DNA from: Vanrija pseudolonga
Taxonomy: Eukaryota; Basidiomycota; Tremellomycetes; Trichosporonales; Trichosporonaceae
NCBI RefSeq assembly: GCF_020906515.1
Contig: NC_085851.1
Coordinates: forward strand, 1,488,001 to 1,552,000
Direction: 5' to 3'
Length of the DNA stretch: 64,000 bases
A program made the translations under genes and the position numbers. Of the stretch, positions 55,316 to 64,000 are shown piece by piece (position 1 is the first letter of the stretch; every line of letters begins with the position of its first letter). Below the pieces are notes generated by a model. It was given only the letters and a program-made list of their open reading frames with translations, was not told where the DNA came from and searched no databases.

Positions 55316-57781
55316 TCAAGGTGGAGACGGGTAGAACCACGTCTCGTGCTGCTGCGGCGCGCCAACCTTTGCCTTAAGCTCAATGTTGTCGCCCTTGAAC
55401 TTGGGCTTGAGGATCAGCTCCTTGAGTTTCGATTTGCGCCTCGCTTCCGGGTCGTCGCCGTTTCCGTCGCCCCAGAACCGGCTGAAGAACTGGGTACCTC
55501 TCCACTGAGCGCGAAGGCGCTCAGTCCGGCCGACGGCGCGCTCGTCCAGCTTTGCGGCAAAGTTTGCCGTAGCTGCTCGTGTCTTTGCTCGTTCACGTCG
55601 GATGCACCATATGAACGGGATGGCGAGGAGGGGGATGAGCAGCAAGAGGGCGAAGAGGGCAAACTTGCCATGGTTCGTGTCGACCAGCGAGGAGAGGCAG
55701 ATGCCGAGGCCTTGCGCAAAGGGGCCCACACAGGTTGCCGGCGTGCAGGTTCCAGACGATAAGATGTAGCCGTCGTGACAGCCAGTGCAGGAGGTACCGC
55801 CAGACGACTGGCACGAGCTACACGACGCGTCGCATGCCGTGCACAGACCCGACCCGGCGTTCCAGTACAGGCCCTTGGGGCAGTAAGGAAGACAACGGCC
55901 GTTCGAGAGGACGGGTCGTGATGAAGGGCAGGTCTTGCACGCACCTGCCGAGGCAGCGGTACAGGTCGCACAGTCGGGGTGGCATAGTGTACAGGTGCCA
56001 TTTCCTGCGATCGCGTTGCTGGGGCAAGTTGTGACGCACGCTCCGTTGGACGCAAAGCCTGCATTGCAGGCTATGCAACTGGTTGCAGAGCCAGCACACG
56101 TTCGACAGGTCGAGTCACAGGCTGGGAGTAAGCTAACCTGGAAGGCCATTTGAGCTTACCTTGACAAGTGCCGGTCTTTCCTAACCCTTGTGGGGCGAAG
56201 TACCCATCCGAGCAAGTCTCAACACACTTGTTTCCCTCGAGGAGCCAGCCGTCCTGACAAGTGGTGCAGACGAGTGAAGCATAGGTCGACTGTGGCGAGT
56301 AGCCCGGAATGTGGCAGTCCTTGCACCCGCCAGGACAAGCTGAGGTGTCAGCTAAGACGATCTTCTCACAGCTGAACGTACAGTTGCACGCTCCTTGCGC
56401 GTTGTCGACGACATACGTCCCATTCAAGCCGCTCAGGCGCGAGTCACAAATGCCACTACTCGAGTCATATGCGACGCAGTCACCATGGAGTCTGACTCGA
56501 GGGTCGGAGCAGGTGAGGCAGTCGCTCGGCAGTGGCCCAGTGCAGGAGGAACAATGGGGAGAACAGCTGGGTGTTAGTGGCTGCATACCTTGACCGCCTC
56601 ACCTTCCACACGAGCTACTGGTCGTGTTCCAGTATTGCCCGCCAGTGCACAAGGGCGAAGGGTTGCATGTTGCCGGAATGGTTGTCGCTAAAGTGAAGCT
56701 GCTGACGCAGGAGGTGCACGTCGGCATGTTTGACCCCGCCTGGAGGGAGCACGCCGTGCAAGAAAGTGGGCAGGCTGGAGATGGTTAGTCACCAAGAGTC
56801 TGTGTACCGTTAACCATACCGAGGCAGCTTCCACTGGCGTCCTGGTAGAATCCAGTGGCACAGGTATTGCACTTCTGAGTCGAGTTGGCGGACGACGACC
56901 ATCCAGCAGCACAGTCACAACTGCTGCTAGAGAGGCAGGTTCCATGGGCACAATTGCACTCTGCGCGGGTTAGCTCTTGCGGGACTCCAGAACCCACCTT
57001 GTAAGGGCGTCGTTGATGTGCCGAGACATGCCCCACTGCCCTGTAGACCATCGTGGCAGTGCGCACAGCTGGTCGTACAAGGCGAGCAAGCTGAACCAAA
57101 GAAGCCAGGTGAACATGTGTCACACGCCGCACCAGTGAACCCAGGCGAGCAGGAGCATGTTGCGGCGCCGTTTATGCTAGAGCCACAGATACCACCGGAC
57201 GCGCAAGGTGGGTCGCACATGGCTGTTATGGGTCAGTGAAGCTCCATGCCTCTTCTACCCACCAGAACCAAACGACTGGATCCCGCCGCCACCAGGCAGC
57301 TGCGACCGATCAGGTATCGAACCCCACGCCGCCTGGCCGGGGCCGGAGAGCGCGTACCACCCGTCAGGGAGGAAGGCAGACCTCCAAGCTCCCGGCGATC
57401 TGGAGGTGTTGCTGAGGATCGACGCTTGGCCGTAATAGTTTACGCCGGTGAACGCCACCGGCGTCAGCGGGGGCGAAACGGTCAACTGGGGCGAGGTGGT
57501 GATGTTCGCATGGAGCGGTGAGGTGGGTCTGAGGTTGGAGAGAGAGTAGGTGCCGGGGATGAGAGACGTTCCGGTATTGCTGTCAAATGCTAGCACTGGA
57601 GCTGTTAGTGGGTTGTGTTGAAGATCTTGCCACCCACGAAGAGATGAGGAAGATCCGGAGATACATCCTGACGGGGCGCATACCTCGTCACCGTTGACTG
57701 GTGTCAGCGGCAATCAAAGAAACTCATCTTACCGAATGGCAGAGTGAGAGCGAATACTATCAAGAATCTTGTAGAGTGCAT
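55316..57781 (-). CDS. Cysteine-rich single-pass membrane protein (EGF/furin-like repeats)
   Basis: Eight exons (57781-57733, 57697-57638, 57601-57263, 57222-56998, 56960-56820, 56774-56603, 56566-56160, 56121-55316) give 732 aa to the first stop. It begins with a signal peptide (MHSTRFLIVFALTLPF). An N-terminal beta-rich domain of ~140 residues follows, with TYSLSNLRPTSPLHANITT and WRSAFLPDGWYALSGPG. About 400 residues then hold some 60 cysteines in EGF- and furin-like spacing (CDPPCASGGICG, CDTCSPGFFGSACSPC, CRTCAGSATSCIAC). A transmembrane helix (ALFALLLLIPLLAIPFIW) and a basic cytoplasmic tail end the protein. It looks like a cell-surface receptor or adhesion molecule; ligand unknown. The TGA at 55318-55316 is followed in the same frame by 148 more sense codons of Pro/Ser-rich sequence, so the tail may be longer (see findings). 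Confidence 0.8.
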
Positions 57782-58258
57782 GGTTGGCGGTCTGGAGGAG
57801 TGAGTGGAGCAAGTAAAGTGAGAAGTGTGAGTTGAGTTCGAGACGAGTGGTTAGCCCGCGCCCTCGCCGGCAACATTGTGGGTTGCGACGACGTGTGTGG
57901 CCACAGCGGGCACCACTGGTGGACAAGACGATGTTCGTGAATACGATCATTGTGCTTGTCTTGTTGCAGTGCAAGTGTATGTTTTACCCAAGGAGCGACA
58001 TGAACAATTGACAAAAGAAGAGTGGAACAAAGCGCGACATTTAAAGGGGGCGATCCGACAGGAAGCACACAATGCCGTCGTCATGCCCACGTGTCACAAC
58101 TCTCCCACGGTCATCCTCTGCCGTCATTTGCCCCTTTGAGCCAAGGTCGCGCGCGACCCAGTCTGCCCCTTCGTCCATCGCCGCTCATCGCGTCGCCGCC
58201 GCCGCCGTCAATCAACATTGCGCACTCGACAACAACAATCACACCACCACCTCCCGCC
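57782..58258. promoter_or_regulatory. Divergent promoter region
   Basis: 477 bp between the cysteine-rich protein gene (-) and the LRR gene (+). The LRR side ends in a CAACAACAATCACACCACC leader. Nothing else stands out. Confidence 0.4.
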
Positions 58259-60177
58259 ATGTCCGCCTTAACCGCGGCCTTTGGCCCCTCGGCGCCCGAC
58301 ACGTCGCCGATCAGTGGCCGCGACTACGTGCTCAAGCTGCGCAAGTACCTCGGCGCCAACTTGTCGCGACTGGCGCCACCTCCTCCCCCGCGCGGCAAGC
58401 AGCGCGACGCGTCGTGGCTCGCGCAGAGCTACACCGTCCTCACGCTGGGACTGGATCCGAACTCGGCCCCGCTGAGCCGTAACGTCAAGGTGCCGCTCAC
58501 GCTGGGCTTTGGCACGCCGTCTGCGCCGCCAGTCCACAAGGCCGCCAAGCCCATCCTCCTCCGCCTCCCGCCAGACAAGCTCCTCTACCTCCTCTTACGG
58601 TGGCAGAGCTTACCACAGAGCCTCCCGCATGTGGGCAAGACGGACGTACCCGTTCCCGAGGGGGTCAGCGTCGCGGCCCGCGGCGCCATCAGCGTTAGAG
58701 AACGCGCCGACGGCGATGTCGACAGCGTGCGCAGCTGGGTCGGCTCGATTCGTTCCGTCTCAGCTGCGCCGGCAGAGAGAGGGTGGGGTTGGTGGGGCAA
58801 GCCGCAGGAGGTAGACGAGGGTGAGTGCGCGCGCGCACATGCGGCGTGGCTGACGCCCCGCAGATAAAGTGCTCATCGAGCTCTACTCGATCTTCAACAC
58901 GCTTCCCGGGCTGCTGATCCACCCGCCGTTTGCGACCGACAAGCCGGTTGCCGAGCTGCTCGACGCGGGGGGATACACGTCGCTTGGGGGCGTCGATGTG
59001 CGCGTGCCGCTTGACGTGCTGCGCAACTTGCAAATGTCAGTTTGGGTCTCCTCTACGGGCGCCGCTGACAGGTAGACTCGAGCTCGAGGGGTACGATCCG
59101 CGCGGGCTGCTCATTCCCGTCAGCCCGCTGCTGCGTAGCTTGACTGTTCGCGACGTCGGCGACGGGGACGACTGGCTGCCCGAGTTGATAATCGACGGCG
59201 ACGTCGACGCCGAGGAGCCGGCACCTCGCTTCCCCGACCTGAGATACCTCTCTCTGCATCACACATCGCTGTTAGCGTTCCCCGCGCTCCCTCTCACGAG
59301 CCTCACCCATCTCGACCTGTCACACAACCTGCTCAACGCAATTCCAGAAGCGCTGTCAACGCTGCACAACCTCGTCTCCTTGAATCTCTCCAACAACCTC
59401 ATCACGTCGGTGCGCAACGCGTCCTTGACCCTCGGAAACATCCACGTCCTCAACCTCGCGAGCAACAGACTAGACTGCCTCGTCGGCCTCGACCGCGTGC
59501 TGGGACTCAAGCGTGTCGACGTGCGCAACAACATCCTGTTGGAAGCGGGCGAGGTCGGCCGTCTCGCCGTCCTGCCGCAGATCGACGCCGTCTGGGCGGC
59601 CGAGAACCCGTTCACGCGCGGCGAGAACATTGAGTGGCGCGCCGAAGTCGCCGCAAGCTTCGTGATCGAGGGGCGTGATGTCGTCGTCGACGACGCAGCG
59701 CTTACGTGGAACGAGCAGCGCAAACTCGAGGCCATCCTCGCGTCCAAGGGACGTGGGTGGCGGCCGAACCTCAAGGTGGAGACGGCGGCGGCGACAAAAG
59801 CTGCTGCCCCAGCTAAGCCACCATCACCCGTCATTCCTGCGCCTCCCTCGCCGACGAGACCGCGCGACTTAATACCGACGCCGGCGAGCCGTGTCATCAC
59901 CCCAGCTAACACTACGCCGTCGTCGCCAGCCAAGATCATCGCGTCGAAGAAGAAGGCGAGGAGGAGGGTCGTCAACCTCGACGCGGCGACAGCAGCACCT
60001 TCGCCAGCAGCACCCGTGTCTGCGCCAGAACCAACTCCCACACCCGCCCCGGCCCCCGACGAGCCCGCAAACAACGGCAACGTCGTCAAGGTCAAGTCGA
60101 AGAGCAAGAAGAAGGCACTCAAGGACAAGCCAGAGGATCTGAATGGCGACAAGTGGAGCCATGGCGTCGCGGCGTAG
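58259..60177 (+). CDS. Leucine-rich-repeat protein, SDS22/nischarin-like repeats
   Basis: Three exons (58259-58820, 58864-59035, 59076-60177) encode 611 aa. The N-terminal 280 residues have no recognised domain. At about 315-450 there are five to six leucine-rich repeats of ~22 residues (LRYLSLHHTSLLAFPALPL, LTHLDLSHNLLNAIPEAL, LVSLNLSNNLITSV, IHVLNLASNRLDCLVGL, LKRVDVRNNILLEAGEV), capped by an LRRcap-like IDAVWAAENPFTRG. The C-terminal 130 residues are disordered, Ala/Pro-rich with lysine clusters (KSKSKKKALKDK). Such proteins act as protein-binding scaffolds; the partner is unknown. The second intron's acceptor is GGTAG, not the CAG four bases earlier, because only it keeps frame. Confidence 0.82.
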
Positions 60178-60329
60178 AGCAAGGCACAGTCACCTGGGAC
60201 TCTTAATACTCGAATGTTGTAACGTTACTCATGATGCATCTACTCATGCTGCTATGCTAGGCGCGGCTCGTGATAGACTACACCGGGTCGTCATATGATA
60301 CACGCGGGGGCGATTATTATAAGAGCAAG

Positions 60330-62780
60330 TTACCGGACAAGGGGCTTGGCCACGCGGCGGAGCCACGACGTCGCAACAGTGTTGACGGGGCTGGGGCCGG
60401 GCGTCTCGGGTTCGAACCACGACACGCCCTCGTTCTCTCTCAGTTCGGCGACCGCGGACGTGCCGTACACTGGCAGGCCGCGGGGGTTGGACACGAGGCG
60501 GATAGGCGACTTGAGGCCGGCCGTGGCGGGAGTCACTGCGGCAGGGGTGCCGGCCGGCGTCTTGACTGATGCCGTGCTCGACGGCGTGCTCGATGCCGAT
60601 ACTGCCGCGTCGCTGGGCGGGCTCGCGCCGCCAATGGCCGCCATGGAGCGCTGGAAGGCAGCGCGGAGGACGGCCTTGCGCGACGGGCCGGACTCGGGGG
60701 GAGAAGATACGGGCGGCGACATGGGGCGGAGGAGCGGCTCCGCCGTCGCCAGCGGCAGGTCGAGGTCTTCAAACGAAGTGTTAGGGGTCGCGAACTGGAT
60801 TCTGTCGGTCGGGGGCAGGCGGGGTATTCTCGATGATGATGTGTCGGTCGGGCTCATCTCGTGCGCGACGACAGGCGTGGCGGCGCGACCGCGGAAGGCA
60901 CTCTCGTCGAGGTGGAGTGCCGGGGGCCGAGTCTTCGGACGCTTGGGCCTCGCCTCGTCCTCGTCCGACGTGCCGCTGAGCGTGGCTGCTGTGGCGCGTG
61001 CTGGGCTCTCAGGTGGGGTGGGGGAGAGGGTTGACGAGCTCTGGTTCAAGTTCTTGAGGTTGAGCTTGAACGACTCGGAGAAGATGGAGCCGATGCGCGG
61101 AGGCGGCTTAAACTCGGCAGCCCAGCTCGACCATGGCTCGTTCCGCGGCCTGCTGGCCACGTCCTCGAACTTGAGCGCGCTGGGTCCGGGTCCGTGGCGC
61201 GGCTGGTAGAAGAGCTCGTCCCATGTGTCGGTGAACGGACCCTTGACGCTCGAGCTACTCGACTCGCCGGGGAGCTCCCACTTCTCGGAGGGGACGATCT
61301 TCACGCTCGAGCTGCTCGGCTTGACGGGGTCCGAGACGAAGACGGAGGACAGGTCGATACCGGCGTTGGCTTCGCGGCGTTCAGCCTCGGCCTTGGGGGC
61401 AGGGCGGAGCCCGCCGAACTGCTCGTCAAAGTAATAGCCGCGCAGTGGGATTGGGGCGGAGATCTCGAGCGGCTTGGACGGCTTGCGCTGGTGCTTTGTC
61501 GCGTCGCCGAACCTGAGCGCCTTGTAGTCGCGCCCTTCGCGCTTGTGCTTCTTGGGCGAAGAACGGTCTGGTGAAGGTGAGATGTGAGCGGCACGTTCGC
61601 GCGTACCGAGCACGGTGATGGCCTTTGACGGTGCGTCAGTTGGTTCTTCCTCTTCGACAATGCCGAGGACGTATGCTGCCTTTCGCGGGTGGCCACCGGG
61701 GGCGAGCTCGCCGGCCGCCTTCTTAGGCTTGCGGGGCCCGAAGAACTCGTCCAGGTCGTCGTCGGATGTATCAGTGACCATGTCTTCGTCGGAGATCTCC
61801 CGCTGGACGATCGGAGGAGGGTTCTGCGGCCGTGGGCGAGGCGGCGGAGTGAAGACGGTTTGTGGCACAACGGGTGGCGGAGCGGGCGCCGAAGAAGGCT
61901 CCGGCGCGAAAGGAGGACTTGAGGCCGGCGGCGCTGGTGGCTTGGCGACGACTGGTGATGCCGGCTTCTTCGCCGTCGGAATGGGTGGCAGGGGCCGGAA
62001 TGGCCGTGGGACCGGAGGCTCTGACCGCGAGTGGCTATGCTTGGCATGTGATGCGCCGTGTGTCAGGGGTGGCAGCGGCGGCAGCGGGCGGTGGGCGACG
62101 GACATGGAGCGCTGCGGTGGAACGGGCAGCGCTCGTGGCACGCGTGGCCCGCGTGGGCCAGCCACCCGTGGTGGCGACTCGACCATGGGCAGCGGGGCAA
62201 AGGCCTTGAGCGGAGGCGTGATGGGGGATTGGGGAAACGAGCTGCGCCGACTCAAAGCTGTGCGGGGGTTAGCAAACAATAGAAGTGAAAGTGTGGCGAC
62301 GACGACCAAACAAGGCGGCGGCGGATCCGCCCGGTTCTAGCAGCAGGCGGGAAGATCAAGAAGCACCACTAGGGAGAATGCACGCAGGAAATCCTACTCA
62401 CAGCGATGGACGAGCGAGGCCTGAGAGCGCTTGCGAATGTTGAGAGGCGGCGTGAGGTGGACATTGTCGGTTGGCGGCACATACTGGATGGCGCGGAAGA
62501 ACGAGTCACGGATGGCGACGCACGACTCGGTGTCGCTGAAGGCGTCGAAGCCGTCGGGGTCGACGTCGCTGTCGTCGGCCATGGGGAGGGACGAGGTGAT
62601 AGAGATGACCCGCCCCGGGCGGCCACGCAGGTGGCTGTACCTGTAGCTGTAGCGAGAGCCAGGCGTCCAGTCGTCCTCAGCCATGATGAGGTTGAGGGCG
62701 TTGAGGAGGTGTGGGCCAGAGCTGACGGGCGGGTGGGAGTCGGTCGCCGGCTTGATGAGCTGCGGGATGCTATCGGTCAT
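60330..62780 (-). CDS. Proline-rich disordered protein of unknown function
   Basis: Two exons (62780-62402 and 62257-60330) encode 768 aa; the intron is 144 nt. Exon 1 carries the most ordered part (DSFFRAIQYVPPTDNVHLTPP and YRYSHLRGRPGRVISITSS). The long second exon is rich in Pro, Ser and basic residues, with several short conserved-looking blocks: DEDMVTDTSDDDLDEFFGPRKP, LRGYYFDEQFGG, WDELFYQPRHGPG and IQFATPNTSFEDLDLPLA. No known domain. The repeated SP/TP sites suggest regulation by proline-directed kinases, which is inference. Converges with the LRR gene. Confidence 0.75.
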
Positions 62781-64000
62781 GGTGTCGAGTGGGCCAAGCC
62801 CAGGACTGGAGGTGGTGTACTCTGTGGTTGGTGGAAGGGGACGGAGAGAGAGGAACGTAATGGATGGAGAGAAAGGAGAGGGGGACAACAACTCAAGTCG
62901 TTGATATCCCAAAGAGGTGACTGCTGGGAGGAGGCCCGCCTGTTGTCGTCGGTCTGGGAGCAGGTCAAGCGCATATGTGCATGAGAACAAGAGCCACCTT
63001 GGTGCGGTGTGTGTGAGGCGAGGCGGGGCGAGCGGCCTGTTGCCCGCCAGGCGGCATGCAGAGCCCAGCTCTCCCCTTGCTCGCCGCGCCATCCTCATTG
63101 AGCAGCCGCTACGACTGCGGTAGTATCAGCGCCAAGTGGTGTGCGCCGGCGTCGTCACAACGTTGCGGTCGCTATTGTGGCCCTTTGTCACGATTCAATT
63201 GTAAGTGACAAAGAGTCGAGGTCAAGATCAAACCCTAAGAGATCGGCGGGGAGACATGGGCAGCTCAAGCGAGCAGTGTCGGTGCCTCGCACCGCGCCAC
63301 AATGGGTCAGTTTATTCCGAACAAGGGCTGTCACTGCTTGTCAGAGGACGAAGAAGCTGCACTCCTTCACAAGAAGGTTCTACGGGCGGCGGAGGCGCGG
63401 CCCGTGGCGCCGAGTCGCTAGACGCTTGGGCCACTCCTTGCCGCCGCCTCTGCACATGCAGAGTCGTTTCCGCACCGTTTCAGCCTGCCGCGCGCCCACC
63501 ACGCTGAAGCCGCATGCCGGGCCGTAACGCACAACGCCACGGCCGAGCAAGCGCACGTACACGCGACCAACGGCTCACCCGTTGGCAGGCCGATGGTCGT
63601 ACCGCTCCGAGCTGGCGACGACAAGCGTGCGACGCTACGCGGGCGGGCCTGTGTCAATCTTAAGTGTATGCGTATTGCGTCTTGTCCTCGAGCCAAGGTT
63701 TGACCAGGCCACGTCATGTGGTGGAGAAGGCCGATATGGGGGGTGAGCTGGGCGAGCGAGCGAGCATGCAGCGAGGCGAGCAGCCGCTGTGCCAAGTGGG
63801 CGCTGCGCTCGGCGCTTCCGAAGCGGACCAGGTCATTGTTCGGTTTGTTCCTGGCAGCGACTGGGCGAGTGGGTGCCGGCACAGTTAAGCCTCGCCGCCA
63901 CCGGTTTTTTGCTTCGCCCGGTGCCAAAGCGCCTCGTTACGTGCTGTGTGCGTATATCTGGCTCTCTCTTGTGCGCACTTTGTCCTGCTGCTTCTGAAAG
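62781..64000. other. Terminal non-coding region to the window edge
   Basis: The first few hundred bases are the promoter and leader of the minus-strand gene starting at 62780. Beyond about 63130 the open frames present (for example 63141-63527 on + and 63418-63927 on -) are short and arginine-rich and lack any recognisable motif. I see no gene here. Confidence 0.4.

Noticed and set aside
59259-60182. A 307-codon minus-strand frame opposite the LRR gene
   Set aside because: Shadow of the leucine-rich-repeat gene, with no motif of its own.
60405-60425. GGTTCGAACC resembling a tRNA B box
   Set aside because: It lies inside the coding frame of the 768-aa protein (encoding WFEPE on the minus strand), and no A box or cloverleaf arms fit around it.

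Overview
This is a 64-kb window of nuclear DNA from a GC-rich fungus. Its genes are packed closely on both strands. Most introns are 35-55 nt, start GTGAGT/GTAAGT/GTGCGT, carry a CTAAC/CTGAC-like branch site and end CAG or TAG. This architecture, with the protein complement (Nab2, Mer3, Kar4/METTL14-like, class I myosin, MIND kinetochore subunit, Mediator Med10), points to a basidiomycete yeast, most likely Tremellomycetes and perhaps Trichosporonales. The rank below Basidiomycota is inferred from style, not from a marker. I saw no rRNA or tRNA gene, CRISPR array, transposon or virus-derived element.

I found 21 genes. I placed the exon boundaries by hand, and in all multi-exon genes except MER3 the exon lengths sum to a whole number of codons. 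Left part (1-17702): the 3' end of an unknown gene; a ~1005-aa proline/alanine-rich protein with a CxxC pair (-); a 3-kb gene-free stretch; NAB2 (-); a coiled-coil protein (+); dynactin p25 (-); VPS53 (+); and the CCR4-NOT deadenylase CAF1/POP2 (-). Middle part (17703-33432): class I myosin (+), a probable mitoribosomal mL40 (-), a cinnamyl-alcohol-dehydrogenase-like ADH (-), a membrane-anchored six-hairpin-glycosidase-like protein (+), a small MAPEG protein (+), MED10 (-) and an FBXO9/Pof7/Hrt3-type F-box protein (+).

Right part (33433-64000): the meiotic helicase MER3/HFM1 (-), a quinone-oxidoreductase-like MDR enzyme (-), a second 3.2-kb gene-free stretch, long-chain acyl-CoA synthetase (+), a KAR4/METTL14-like MT-A70 protein (+), a 1276-aa disordered protein whose start codon is split by an intron (-), an NNF1-like kinetochore protein (+), a cysteine-rich single-pass membrane protein (-), a leucine-rich-repeat protein (+) and a 768-aa proline-rich protein (-).

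The genes do not form a pathway cluster; they are mostly housekeeping functions in divergent or convergent pairs. The points most worth a second look are a one-base frame break just before helicase motif V in MER3, an in-frame UGA followed by 148 sense codons in the cysteine-rich receptor, loss of the DPPW/EPPL motif in the METTL14-like protein, a start codon spliced together from two exons, a myosin-I without the usual acidic Arp2/3-binding end, and a diverged ~100-bp direct repeat flanking the glycosidase-like gene.
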